A stretch of 64,000 bases of DNA from UMGS1696 sp045643285 (lineage in GTDB: Bacteria; Bacillota; Clostridia; Oscillospirales; CAG-272): positions 1-64,000 of the forward strand of contig JAZUKN010000058.1 in NCBI GenBank assembly GCA_045643285.1, written 5' to 3'. The notes below the pieces were generated by a model that was not told where the DNA came from, did no database searches, and worked only from the letters and a program-made list of their open reading frames with translations. The stretch's first letter is position 1. The number at the start of each line of letters is the position of its first letter. This document shows, piece by piece, positions 8,357 to 16,173 of the stretch. Both the position numbers and the translations under genes were made by a program.

Positions 8357-9226
8357 TTATTTTGTCACCACTTTAAGCCGGTCGTCCACTTCTTCGATGT
8401 CGTAGAAGAACGGACGCTCGTCCGGCGTTTCGTTCGGCGAGTGGAGCGTCATGCACAGCCCTCCGCCGAGCTTTTCAAAAATCATCCCGTGACCGCCGTT
8501 ATCGTAAAAGAGCGGCTCGAGCTGAGTAAATCTGCCGTTTACCGTGCCGTCTGAGCTGACTGCAACGCCCTGAGTGTAGCCGCCCGCCGAAAAGCTCGCC
8601 CACAAGAGAAGCAGGCGTCCCCCTTCTGTCCGATAGACGAACGGACCGTCGGTCACATACCCTTTTGCGCCGGTTTTGTGCTTCTGCGGCACTATCCAGT
8701 CGGCGTCCGTTGCATAAAACAGAAATATAGGTTTGCCGACTGCCGTTTTGAGATCGTCAGACAGCCGTATCGCGCACATTTCTCCGTCAACGGTCTGCGT
8801 CCATTCGTGGCAGAAGATCATGTACGGCGTTCCGTCCTCGGCTTCGTACAGTGTTCCGTCGAGGCATTCCCAACCGTCGGGCGTAACCGGTCCGTCACTG
8901 TGCGGTGAGAAAGGCCCTTCCGGTCGGTCGGCGACGAGCACCTGTGTGCCGCGGCTTCTTTTTTCACTCTTGAAGCTGGCAAACATATAGAACCGCCCGT
9001 TTCTGTAGTATACCTCGGGCGCCCAGTAGTGCCTGTCAGCCCAGAACGTGCCGTCGTTCTCGAAGCACGGTATCGGCTCCGACCAGTTTTCGAGATCGTC
9101 TCCGACGTACACGTCAAAGCCCGACGCAAATCCCCACGTCGTCGCGCCGCGCGTGCCGTACATATAATACTTCCCGTCATGTACCAGTACGAACGGATCG
9201 CGGATGTTTATTTCACAGTTTTTCAT
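8357..9226 (-). CDS. Glycoside hydrolase family 43-like protein (five-bladed beta-propeller)
   Basis: A 289-residue, signal-less protein of the GH43/GH117-type beta-propeller superfamily. RDPFV near the N-terminus places the general-base Asp10. HYWAPEV (67-72) is the usual second blade motif. LDGTLYEAEDGTPYMIF (122-138) supplies the pKa-modulating Asp123. The block that normally carries the catalytic acid Glu (I/V-E-G-P) reads VTDGPFVY, with Asp193 in place of Glu, so catalysis or specificity may differ from classical xylosidases and arabinofuranosidases. Gaps of 8 and 32 nt to the flanking SGNH genes support one transcript. Cytoplasmic location suggests it acts on imported oligosaccharides. 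Confidence 0.85.
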   Translation of the reverse strand: MKNCEINIRDPFVLVHDGKYYMYGTRGATTWGFASGFDVYVGDDLENWSEPIPCFENDGTFWADRHYWAPEVYYRNGRFYMFASFKSEKRSRGTQVLVADRPEGPFSPHSDGPVTPDGWECLDGTLYEAEDGTPYMIFCHEWTQTVDGEMCAIRLSDDLKTAVGKPIFLFYATDADWIVPQKHKTGAKGYVTDGPFVYRTEGGRLLLLWASFSAGGYTQGVAVSSDGTVNGRFTQLEPLFYDNGGHGMIFEKLGGGLCMTLHSPNETPDERPFFYDIEEVDDRLKVVTK

Positions 9227-9234
9227 ATCATACC

Positions 9235-10140
9235 TTACTCAATTCCGTAAAAATCGCGTATTTTGTCTGCCATTATGCCGCCGAAATACGCTTTTCCGCT
9301 CTCCGAAAGATGCACGCCGTCCGTGTAGTAGCCGTCGGGCGTGTACTCGGTCAGCATCGCGTTGATGTCGTAAAACTCAATCCCGAGCTTGTCGGTGACT
9401 GCCTTCTCGTGCGGCTTTACCTCATCCGAAATGATCTCGTTCGGGAGAGCGAACGTGTTCCGGTCCGTCGTCGGCATAGGTGGCAACACGATCACATCCG
9501 CACCCGTTTCAAGAAATGCGGTGAGCAGAGCTTCGTAATCGTCGTCGAATGTTTTCAGAGCCTCTTCCCAGTTTCCGGCGTCGTTCGTTCCGAGCATCAC
9601 AAATATCAGCTCCGGCTCAAATGCGATAACTTCGTCGAAAACGTCCTGCTTAATGTAACGGAAATCGGGGTCGTTCCACGAACCGCCCCAACCGGTGACG
9701 GCAATACCGCTCACACCGAAGTTACCGACAGTCACATTCTTTCTGAGTGCTTTTTTGACGTAAGTCGGGAACGCCGTTCCCCATACGCCGTGCGTTATCG
9801 AATCCCCGACGAAAGCGATCTTTCTCACCGGTTTAACGGTAACAGGAAGCTCTGCCGTATACTCTCCCGAGCGGAAGACGAGAGAGGTGTCGTCTCTTGT
9901 TATTTTATCGGTTTCGCAGATCACATCACCGTCAAGCGGCAATTCTTCACCGCAGTCCGAGCAGATAAGAGAAAACTCAAGCCCGTCGGTATACGGACGC
10001 TCGTCCTCGAAATAAACGGTGTGCCTTTCGTCGTAATTCGTTACATTCAGCTCCGGAGAATGGACATGCTCTGTCCCGTGATTCGTTATGAGCATGATCG
10101 TTGTCATAACTAGGGCTATCAAAGCGGAATATTTGTGCAT
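9235..10140 (-). CDS. Membrane-anchored SGNH/GDSL hydrolase
   Basis: 301 residues with a hydrophobic N-terminal segment (about 4-19, no lipobox cysteine), so it is exported or membrane-anchored. A beta-rich segment (about 25-105) with a CSDCG pair (C60, C63) precedes the hydrolase domain. The catalytic blocks are VGDSITHG with Ser114, GVSGIAVTG (block II), MLGTNDAGNW (block III Asn) and DGVHLSESG with the catalytic Asp and His. It is the first gene of the three-gene operon, driven by the promoter at 10173-10201. Known relatives act as carbohydrate esterases (CE2/CE3-like) or lipases. Given the GH43 partner, a carbohydrate esterase is the best guess. Confidence 0.85.
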   Translation of the reverse strand: MHKYSALIALVMTTIMLITNHGTEHVHSPELNVTNYDERHTVYFEDERPYTDGLEFSLICSDCGEELPLDGDVICETDKITRDDTSLVFRSGEYTAELPVTVKPVRKIAFVGDSITHGVWGTAFPTYVKKALRKNVTVGNFGVSGIAVTGWGGSWNDPDFRYIKQDVFDEVIAFEPELIFVMLGTNDAGNWEEALKTFDDDYEALLTAFLETGADVIVLPPMPTTDRNTFALPNEIISDEVKPHEKAVTDKLGIEFYDINAMLTEYTPDGYYTDGVHLSESGKAYFGGIMADKIRDFYGIE

Positions 10141-10172
10141 AATATCCTCACTCTATTTGTTTATTCGCGTAG

Positions 10173-10201
10173 ATTATAGCACACAACGGCTCTTTTGTAA
10201 A
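10173..10201 (-). promoter_or_regulatory. Sigma-A promoter of the SGNH-GH43-SGNH operon
   Basis: On the minus strand TTTACA (10196-10201), a 17 nt spacer, then TATAAT (10173-10178), about 32 nt before the start codon at 10140. Confidence 0.75.
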
Positions 10202-10203
10202 TA

Positions 10204-10243
10204 AAAAACGCCGAATCCGCACTCAAAAGGACGAATCAGCGTT
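10204..10243 (-). terminator. Terminator overlapping the stop of the small membrane protein gene
   Basis: Minus-strand stem AACGCTGA / TCGGCGTT (one G-U pair, two more pairs beyond a mismatch) followed by a T6 run. The stem begins inside the TAA stop codon of the 10242-10364 gene. Confidence 0.7.
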
Positions 10244-10364
10244 ATTTCTTCCGTTTTCCGTAGTTGTTCTTCTGCGAGACGAAATAGACGAGCATCAACG
10301 CGACGAACAGCAGAACGGCAGACAGGATTATTATATCGGACACATCGGGTATATTCAGATCCAC
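10242..10364 (-). CDS. Small single-pass membrane protein (40 aa), unknown
   Basis: A 40-residue protein: short polar N-terminus, one hydrophobic helix (about residues 11-29, IIILSAVLLF onward) and a basic tail ending KNNYGKRKK. This fits a single-pass membrane protein with the tail inside (positive-inside rule). Support that it is a real gene: its own near-consensus promoter 30 nt upstream, GGAGG at 10377-10381 (12 nt before a GTG start at 10364) and an intrinsic terminator starting at the stop codon. No family was recognised. It resembles the size class of transporter accessory peptides such as KdpF, but no partner gene is adjacent. Confidence 0.55.
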   Translation of the reverse strand: MDLNIPDVSDIIILSAVLLFVALMLVYFVSQKNNYGKRKK

Positions 10365-10401
10365 AGTTTTCTCTCGCCTCCGTTCATTTTTTGTTAAAAT
10401 A

Positions 10402-10430
10402 ATATTATCACTTTTGAAACTGTTTGTCAA
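10402..10430 (-). promoter_or_regulatory. Strong sigma-A promoter for the small membrane protein
   Basis: Minus strand TTGACA (10425-10430), exact 17 nt spacer, TAATAT (10402-10407). TTGACAAACAG also sits inside a small inverted repeat (CTGTTTGTCAACAG). Confidence 0.75.
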
Positions 10431-10505
10431 CAGTTTAGAGAAAATTTCCGCGATTTCCCTGATATAATTTAAGTGAAGACAACATAGAGGCAGGTTTTGC
10501 TGATT

Positions 10506-11054
10506 ATGATAAAGAAAATTGAAAATCCGGAAGATATCCTGCCGTCGAGAGAAGCGCGACTTTCGGAGATACGCGATAAATACGCGGAATACACTCCGGA
10601 GAGTGGGCTGACGGAGGACGAATTTTTCATGGGCTGTGCGCTTGAATGTGCATCGCTCGCGGCGGACGGAGGCGAAGTTCCCGTCGGGTGCGCGGTGGCA
10701 AAGGACAGGCGGCTCGTCTCGCTTGCGGCAAACGGGCGAGAGGTGTACCGCGACGCGACGTATCACGCGGAATGTGCGGCAATTTCCGAAGCGTGCCGTG
10801 CGCTCGGCGGTTGGCGGCTCGTCGGATGCACGCTGTACGTAACGCTTGAACCGTGTCCGATGTGTGCCGGTGCGATAGTCAACGCAAGAGTGCCGCGTGT
10901 GGTGATCGGCGCAAAGGACGGGCGTTTCGGCGCAATGGGGAGCCTGTTCGATCTTACCGCGCTTCCGCTCAATCACAGACCGGTTACAGTGTTCGGTGTG
11001 CGCGAGGAAGAATGCAGGACAGTTTTACAGAATTTTTTCAAAAAAAGAAGATAA
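10506..11054 (+). CDS. tadA: tRNA-specific adenosine-34 deaminase TadA
   Basis: Zinc deaminase converting A34 to inosine in tRNA-Arg(ACG). The deaminase motif is complete: H87-A-E89 (zinc ligand and proton-shuttle Glu) and P116-C117-P-M-C120 with AGAIVNAR. The family core usually begins at EDEFFM (about residue 37). Here a 36-residue N-terminal extension, IENPEDILPSREARL onward, precedes it. The ATG at 10506 is preferred over a TTG at 10497 because AGGCAGG (10488-10494) would be only 2 nt from the TTG. A TATAAT (10473-10478) upstream has no clear -35. Convergent with pduL across a shared terminator. Confidence 0.92.
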   Translation: MIKKIENPEDILPSREARLSEIRDKYAEYTPESGLTEDEFFMGCALECASLAADGGEVPVGCAVAKDRRLVSLAANGREVYRDATYHAECAAISEACRALGGWRLVGCTLYVTLEPCPMCAGAIVNARVPRVVIGAKDGRFGAMGSLFDLTALPLNHRPVTVFGVREEECRTVLQNFFKKRR

Positions 11055-11055
11055 A

Positions 11056-11096
11056 GAAAAAACGGTGCGACTCTTTTCCGGAGCCGTACCGTTTTG
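11056..11096. terminator. Bidirectional terminator between tadA and pduL
   Basis: Fifteen-pair stem AAAACGGTGCGACTC / GAGCCGTACCGTTTT with one mismatch and one G-U pair, flanked by A- and T-rich runs. It serves the convergent tadA (+) and pduL (-). Confidence 0.85.
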
Positions 11097-11106
11097 TTAT
11101 GCGGAT

Positions 11107-11679
11107 TTATTTTATGATCTCGCCGTAAACAGTGCCTGCGCAACCTGCGGCGTTCGATTCGTCGGTGTCGATGTGCATAGCAGCAGCGAACTTCGGGCTG
11201 ACGCGGACAACAACGTCGCCGAATACGAGAGAACGTCCGTCGGATTCGATCTTAACGGAAACGATCTGCTTGTCTTCAACGCCTGCTTCAGCGGCTTCTT
11301 CGGGTGTGAAGTGGATGTGGCGCTTTGCGGCGATAACGCCTTCCTTGAGTTCGACTTCGCCGCACGGGCCTACGAGCTTGCAAGTGCCGGAGCCTGCAAC
11401 GTCACCGGATTCACGAACCGGAGCGTCAACGCCGATCGAACGTGCGTCTGTGAGGGACAGCTCGACCTGGTCTGCCTTACGGACAGGTCCGAGGATGGAT
11501 ACTCTCTCAAGAGCTTTCTTCGGTCCTACGACTGTTACTCTTTCTTCGCAAGCGAACTGACCGGGCTGGGAGAGGTCTTTCTTCTTTGTAAGTGTTGCGC
11601 CCTCACCGAAGAGAACCTTGAGTGTTTCTTCCGTTACGTGAACGTGACGGGCGGATGTTTCAACGAGAACTTTTGACAT
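11107..11679 (-). CDS. pduL: Phosphate propanoyl/acetyltransferase, PduL family
   Basis: Zinc enzyme that interconverts acyl-CoA and acyl phosphate. With acetate kinase it gives ATP from acetyl- or propanoyl-CoA. The 190 residues have the PduL double-barrel hallmarks: SARHVHVT with H12 and H14, and AKRHIHFTP with H121 and H123, which bind the two metals. There is no N-terminal extension before the first barrel, so the encapsulation peptide of microcompartment PduL is absent and no shell genes are nearby. It is therefore probably the housekeeping phosphotransacetylase used in place of Pta. GGAGG lies 5 nt before the ATG, and a consensus promoter lies at 11724-11752. Confidence 0.92.
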   Translation of the reverse strand: MSKVLVETSARHVHVTEETLKVLFGEGATLTKKKDLSQPGQFACEERVTVVGPKKALERVSILGPVRKADQVELSLTDARSIGVDAPVRESGDVAGSGTCKLVGPCGEVELKEGVIAAKRHIHFTPEEAAEAGVEDKQIVSVKIESDGRSLVFGDVVVRVSPKFAAAMHIDTDESNAAGCAGTVYGEIIK

Positions 11680-11723
11680 GATTTCCTCCGAATATTATGT
11701 AAGATTTTTGTTTTTACGGTAAT

Positions 11724-11752
11724 ATTATAAGACTTTTATCGGGAAAAGTCAA
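11724..11752 (-). promoter_or_regulatory. Sigma-A promoter of pduL
   Basis: Minus strand TTGACT (11747-11752), 17 nt spacer, TATAAT (11724-11729), 45 nt upstream of the ATG. Confidence 0.8.
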
Positions 11753-11814
11753 TGGGGAAAGGGAGATTTCGCCTGCGCGAGGCGAGAACCTGCGCGTTCT
11801 CCGCGGATTCACGC

Positions 11815-12311
11815 GATAGCACATTTCGATATTCTATACCGTAGGGGAGACCATTGTTCCCGTCGAACGATCCGCACTTACTTTACATAGGCAAAAGGTT
11901 GAAAACGACTTACGTCGTTTTCGGTTTATTCGTTTTTCCGCTACGCGCGGGGCGCACAAGAAGACCGACGCGGCCTTCTTGTGAATCATCCCGCCAAAGG
12001 GGGAAGGGTCGCTTCGCTCTATTCCCCCTTTGGAATCCCCTTTGTGACAAAGCGAGTGCGACGGTGAAGAGGATTTAACCCGTGAGGTAATAGCGCGCTA
12101 CCGCTCATTATGAAGTTTAACTTAATCGTTAATAAATGATAAGTTGTTCTTTTCATTTGCATTTACTTTGTAACAAGGGGGTGTCCAGAGGGGGAATGAG
12201 CTTGCTCCTTCCCCCTTTGGCGGGGTGATTGACAAGAGGGCTTCGGCAAGTCCTCTTGTCCGCCGTCCGCGCAGGACAGAAAGAATAATTGAAAACGTCC
12301 CCGACGTTTTC
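11815..12311. repeat. Family A foldback element, copy 2, with flank module
   Basis: Fills the gap between pduL and uppP. The foldback part runs from hairpin GAAAACGACTTACGTCGTTTTC (11901-11922) to hairpin GAAAACGTCCCCGACGTTTTC (12291-12311). It contains the CCAAAGGGGGAA / TTCCCCCTTTGG closing arms and the conserved core GTGAGGTAATAGCGCGCTAC (near 12081). The 11815-11900 segment is the flank module (TACCGTAGGGGAGACC, then TTTACATAGGCAAAAGG), also found next to copies 3 to 7. No plausible gene was seen. Confidence 0.75.
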
Positions 12312-12346
12312 TTCCTATTTTATTGGACGGACGAATATTTTTTCAT

Positions 12347-12374
12347 TAAAAAAGAGGGATTTCTCCCTCTTTTT
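12347..12374 (-). terminator. Terminator of the U32-uppP operon
   Basis: Stem AAAAAGAGGGA / TCCCTCTTTTT just past the uppP stop, with T-runs on both strands. Confidence 0.8.
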
Positions 12375-12379
12375 CCCAT

Positions 12380-13213
12380 TTATTTCTTTATCAAGAAATA
12401 TGCCAGCACCACAACTCCGAGCGCGATCCTGTACCACCCGAATGCTTCAAAGCTGTGCTTTCGTACAAAGCTCATAAGGAACTTTATCGCCACGAACGAC
12501 ACGACGAACGCCGTCACCATGCCGACTGCAAGTATCACAAGCTCATCCGACGTGAACGCCACACCGTAATCGAGGACATATTTCACGATTTTCAGTCCGC
12601 TCGCGCCTATCATTATCGGTATCGCAAGGAAGAACGAAAACTCAGCCGCCGCCGTTCTCGACACACCGATGCACATACTGCCGAGGATAGTCGAGCCGGA
12701 ACGCGAAGTCCCCGGTATCAGCGAAAGAAGCTGGAACAGACCGACCTTCAGCGCGGTCATCGGCGTTAAGTCGTCGACGGATTCTATTCTGAACCGCTTG
12801 TTTTTGTTGATCCGCTCGATCACAATAAACAGAATGCCGTAAATGATAAGCGTCGACGCGACGGTGATCGGGTTGTACAGATGCGCGTCGAGCCAGTCGT
12901 CAAGCAGGAAGCCGATTATCGCCGCAGGAACGCACGCTATTGCGATCTTCAGCCACAGCTTCCATGTGGATACTCTCTCCGGCTTTGTTTTGCCGAATCC
13001 GAACGGCAACAGCTTTTCGAGAAACAGCACGATGACCGCAAGGATCGCGCCGAGCTGTATCACGACTTCGTAAACCGACCAGAACTGATCGGTAACGTTT
13101 AGCTTCAGAAACTCATTGACGATTATCATGTGTCCCGTCGACGAGATCGGAAGCCATTCCGTTATCCCCTCGACGATGCCGAGAAAAATTGATTTGAGTA
13201 TTTCGATAAACAT
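12380..13213 (-). CDS. uppP: Undecaprenyl-diphosphatase UppP (BacA)
   Basis: Integral membrane phosphatase that recycles undecaprenyl diphosphate to the lipid carrier used for peptidoglycan and other polymers. Its loss or overproduction affects bacitracin sensitivity. 277 residues, about eight hydrophobic segments. Signatures: EGITEWLPISSTGH (residues 15-28) with the catalytic Glu pair, and the PGTSRSGSTI block (about 165-180) with the catalytic Arg and Ser. The ATG follows AAGGAG by 7 nt. It lies 11 nt downstream of the putative metallopeptidase gene in the same operon and is its last gene. Confidence 0.95.
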   Translation of the reverse strand: MFIEILKSIFLGIVEGITEWLPISSTGHMIIVNEFLKLNVTDQFWSVYEVVIQLGAILAVIVLFLEKLLPFGFGKTKPERVSTWKLWLKIAIACVPAAIIGFLLDDWLDAHLYNPITVASTLIIYGILFIVIERINKNKRFRIESVDDLTPMTALKVGLFQLLSLIPGTSRSGSTILGSMCIGVSRTAAAEFSFFLAIPIMIGASGLKIVKYVLDYGVAFTSDELVILAVGMVTAFVVSFVAIKFLMSFVRKHSFEAFGWYRIALGVVVLAYFLIKK

Positions 13214-13224
13214 TATGTAACTCC

Positions 13225-14124
13225 TTATCTGACCGTATCATTCAGCCGCTCTGTACTCATAAAGAACAGCTCTTTTGCTCTTTTTCGTATCTCTGAGGTC
13301 GGAGATCCGCAGAGGTCGCGCATTTCGTCCGCTATCCGGACCGACGCCATGGCGTGACTGTTTTCGGGATCGTCTTTCGATGCCTCCGAGACGAATTTTC
13401 CGAGCAGATCGTCCTTTTCCGCATACATCAGCTCCACGAGCTTTGCGCGGTATTCAAGCTCAGTGGGAGTGATGTCCTGCCACGTCTCCTTGTCTTCGAC
13501 GTGCTGTGCCTCGTGCTTGAGGAGGGATACCGTAAACTGCTCGCTGTCAAAATCGTTTGCCGATTCTACGCAGTTTATCATTCCGTCCTCGCCTGCCCAG
13601 CCGCGTGTGCCGAACTGACCGAACGTAAGATAGTTCATATGGCCGCACATCACAAATCCGCGCAGAATGTTGACTTTGTACTTCCGTACTCCGCAGGGAA
13701 GCTCCACGTCGTACTCCGTCAAAGCGGTCTCTCGCCAGACGTACGGACCGAAAAATCCCTGAGTCCGTCCGGTCTGTATGTGGTAGCCGTTTTCCGCGAA
13801 CAGCGTTTTCAGGCTGTCGGAAATTTTATTCTCGTCTTCCGCCGTGCCGAGCCGCTTCGCAAGACGGGACAAAAGCCGCGCGTCCGCCTCGTTCTTGTCC
13901 GATTTAAGGTAGAACACCTCGCGGAAATACTTCTGATATTCGAGAAGCACGCCCTCAAGCGGCTCCGGAATACCGTATGTTATGTAATTTTCTTTTTCGT
14001 ACAGGTTTATATATGCCTCAGCCGTTTCGCGCAATTCGTCGAATCGGCTCATGTATTCTATCGCGCCGGAGATGTCTCCGCGGATGAAATAACCGCTTAA
14101 CGTTTCAAAATCCATTGTCTCCAT
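13225..14124 (-). CDS. Putative zinc metallopeptidase-like protein (HEAQH), unknown family
   Basis: A 299-residue soluble protein of no family I recognise. Residues 204-208 are HEAQH inside the helix SLLKHEAQHVEDKETW, the HExxH form of a zincin active site. A second helix 14-18 residues on, PTELEYRAKLVELM, offers E222 or E224 as a third ligand, the spacing seen in gluzincins. The N-terminal half (1-150) is helical and Glu/Lys-rich with no signal peptide or membrane segment. Start: a TTG at 14136 would overlap the U32 gene, so the ATG at 14124, 4 nt after that stop, was preferred. It sits between the U32 and uppP genes as a tight operon member. Zinc protease is an inference from the motif alone. 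Confidence 0.7.
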   Translation of the reverse strand: METMDFETLSGYFIRGDISGAIEYMSRFDELRETAEAYINLYEKENYITYGIPEPLEGVLLEYQKYFREVFYLKSDKNEADARLLSRLAKRLGTAEDENKISDSLKTLFAENGYHIQTGRTQGFFGPYVWRETALTEYDVELPCGVRKYKVNILRGFVMCGHMNYLTFGQFGTRGWAGEDGMINCVESANDFDSEQFTVSLLKHEAQHVEDKETWQDITPTELEYRAKLVELMYAEKDDLLGKFVSEASKDDPENSHAMASVRIADEMRDLCGSPTSEIRKRAKELFFMSTERLNDTVR

Positions 14125-14128
14125 TGTC

Positions 14129-15385
14129 TTATCCAAGTCTCAAAATGTCGCCCTCATGTACTTCAAAAGGCACTGTCATATAGAACAGCATCGACGGATG
14201 CGGCGCGGACTCGATATGTTCGCCTCTCTCGTCTCTGAGGTTGTCAGCGGTAAAACCGCGTCCGCACTTGCCCGGGGAAATAAGCTCAACACGCTCGCCC
14301 TCGATTACCTTGTTCCGCTGAATGAACAAAGCGTCGTGCGTGCCGTCACCGTTCGGCGTGGAATCCGCAACTGCCGTGCCGATGTACGCCTTTTCGCGGA
14401 TGTAACCGAGCTCGTGGACGGTGTTCGCGTTCTCGTGCGGCGGAGTAAAGTAAAAGCCCGTGCCGTATTCGCGGTGGCTGACGCCCTCAAGCTCATTCGC
14501 CCACGCTTCATTGAATTTATATGCCGACGGATCTCGTCTGTATTCGTCGAGCGCCATACGGTAGGTGTTTGTCACGACGGCGGTGTAGTACGCGCTCTTG
14601 ACTCGTCCCTCGATCTTGTACGACGATATGCCGGACGTTTCAAGCTCCGGCATGTAGCGGATCATCGACGTGTCCTTCGACGACATGAAGAACGTTTCGC
14701 CCTTTTCGTCCTGTTCAGCCGTTGCAACGGACGGAATGTCCGGTCTGTTCGCCTCTGCAAGGTCGACAGCCGTAGGTGAATACTGCCAGCGGCACGACTG
14801 CGCGCACTGTCCGTGGTTCGCGTCGCGTCCGGTGAAGTAATTCGAGAGGAGGCAGCGTCCGCTGTATGCGATGCACATCGCGCCGTGGACGAACGCCTCA
14901 AGTTCAAGTGAATCGGGGATGTTCGCGCGTATCTCGCGGATGTCTTCGAGCGTCAGTTCTCTTGCAAGAACGACGCGCGACGCACCGAGCTTATGCCATG
15001 CAACGCACGCCTGAGCGGAGACTGCGCTCGCCTGAGTGGAGATATGTATTTCCATATTGGGCGCAATCTCACGCACCAACATAAATACTCCGATGTCGGA
15101 GACAATGACCGCGTCCACGCCGAGCGAATCGAGAAAACGGATATAGAGCGCGAGATCCTCGTATTCGTTCGTGTGCGGCATGACGTTTACGGTAACGTAA
15201 AGTCGGACGTTTTTTGCGTGGCAAAGCTCCACGGCTTCGGCAAGCTCTTCGCCGGTGAAGTTGTCGGAAGCGGCACGCATACCGAAGCTCTTTCCGGCGA
15301 GGTAAACGGCGTCAGCACCGTAAAGTACGGCGGCGCGGAGCTTCTCCATGCTTCCGGCAGGAGAAAGAAGTTCAGGTTTTTTCAT
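14129..15385 (-). CDS. Peptidase U32 family protein (TrhP/RlhA-like)
   Basis: 418 residues with a TIM-barrel-like U32 domain at the N-terminus (MKKPELLSPAGSMEKL) and a C-terminal beta-barrel (about 340-418). The U32 signature EAFVHGAMC is at 163-171. C171, C178, C194 and C198 are the four conserved cysteines. Despite the peptidase name, characterised members such as TrhP/YegQ and RlhA install hydroxyl groups on tRNA U34 or 23S rRNA using prephenate-derived chemistry. A tRNA-hydroxylation role is therefore more likely than proteolysis. The start was placed at the ATG at 15385. The 51 open codons upstream are lysine/phenylalanine-rich and run into repeat DNA. Confidence 0.88.
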   Translation of the reverse strand: MKKPELLSPAGSMEKLRAAVLYGADAVYLAGKSFGMRAASDNFTGEELAEAVELCHAKNVRLYVTVNVMPHTNEYEDLALYIRFLDSLGVDAVIVSDIGVFMLVREIAPNMEIHISTQASAVSAQACVAWHKLGASRVVLARELTLEDIREIRANIPDSLELEAFVHGAMCIAYSGRCLLSNYFTGRDANHGQCAQSCRWQYSPTAVDLAEANRPDIPSVATAEQDEKGETFFMSSKDTSMIRYMPELETSGISSYKIEGRVKSAYYTAVVTNTYRMALDEYRRDPSAYKFNEAWANELEGVSHREYGTGFYFTPPHENANTVHELGYIREKAYIGTAVADSTPNGDGTHDALFIQRNKVIEGERVELISPGKCGRGFTADNLRDERGEHIESAPHPSMLFYMTVPFEVHEGDILRLG

Positions 15386-15466
15386 GGAAAAAGCACTTTC
15401 TGTGGGTTCTTTCTTAAAGAAATAAAGAAAGAAGAGATAAAGTTTATTTTTTATGACAAATAGGGT

Positions 15467-16125
15467 GAAAACACTTTGTGTTTTCAAATATTTATATGTC
15501 CTGCGTATGTAATACGCGGCGGACGAAAATTTATCCAAACCGTACGTTTGGATTCGGTTTTTCCGCTACGCGCGGGGCTGCACAACCGAGTTCACTCCGT
15601 GAACTCGACGAGATGCTCCGCATCTCGGTGAGTCACTTTCGCGGACTCTTTGTGAATTCACACGACTTAGGGGTAAGGGACTTCGTCCAATTCCCCCTAA
15701 GAACCCCTTTGTTGCTAAGTAAGTGCAAATCGCTTCTTCAACTTACCACATAAAAACGATTATGTTTTACTTTGTAATGAGCGTCAGCGCGCTATTACCT
15801 CACGGGTTAAATCCTCTTCACCGTCGCACTCGCTCTGTAACAAAGGGGAGTCCAACCGAGATGCAAAGCATCTCGACGACTTCGTTTACGAAGTCGGGAG
15901 GCGTGAATGAGCTTGCTCCTTCCCCCTTTGGTTCGGTGATTGACAAGGGCGTCGAATAACGCTCTTGTCCGCCGTCCGCGTAGGACAGAAAAAATATTTG
16001 AAAACACGAAGTGTTTTCTACCTTTCGCAGATGTGATGTTAGTGCAGGTCTGCGGCAGGAGCAACGCGTATACATACGCACTGCCCTACAGTATAAAGAA
16101 TGATTTTTCGTGCGTAGCCAAATAA
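15467..16125. repeat. Family A foldback element, copy 3, with flank module
   Basis: Fills the gap between RNase J and the U32 gene. End hairpins are GAAAACACTTTGTGTTTTC (15467-15485) and GAAAACACGAAGTGTTTTC (16000-16018). The core is in the opposite orientation to copy 2 (TAATGAGCGTCAGCGCGCTA near 15776, then ACGGGTTAAATCCTC). A 16019-16125 flank module follows (CTTTCGCAGATGTG, CTGCGGCAGGAG, CTGCCCTACAG). Open frames here translate to repeat-derived peptides only. Confidence 0.8.
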
Positions 16126-16173
16126 TTTGTGCAAATTAAAGAAAAGTGAAGTTTGCGCCGCGCGCGGCTTTTT

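Noticed and set aside
11107..11679. Bacterial microcompartment locus suggested by PduL
   Set aside because: No shell protein genes nearby and no encapsulation peptide at the PduL N-terminus.
15807..16081. Several 60-90 codon frames inside family A copies, also at 54671-55337
   Set aside because: They translate repeat hairpins (for example RRPRRTE and YADGGQE strings) in several frames and both strands, so are not genes.
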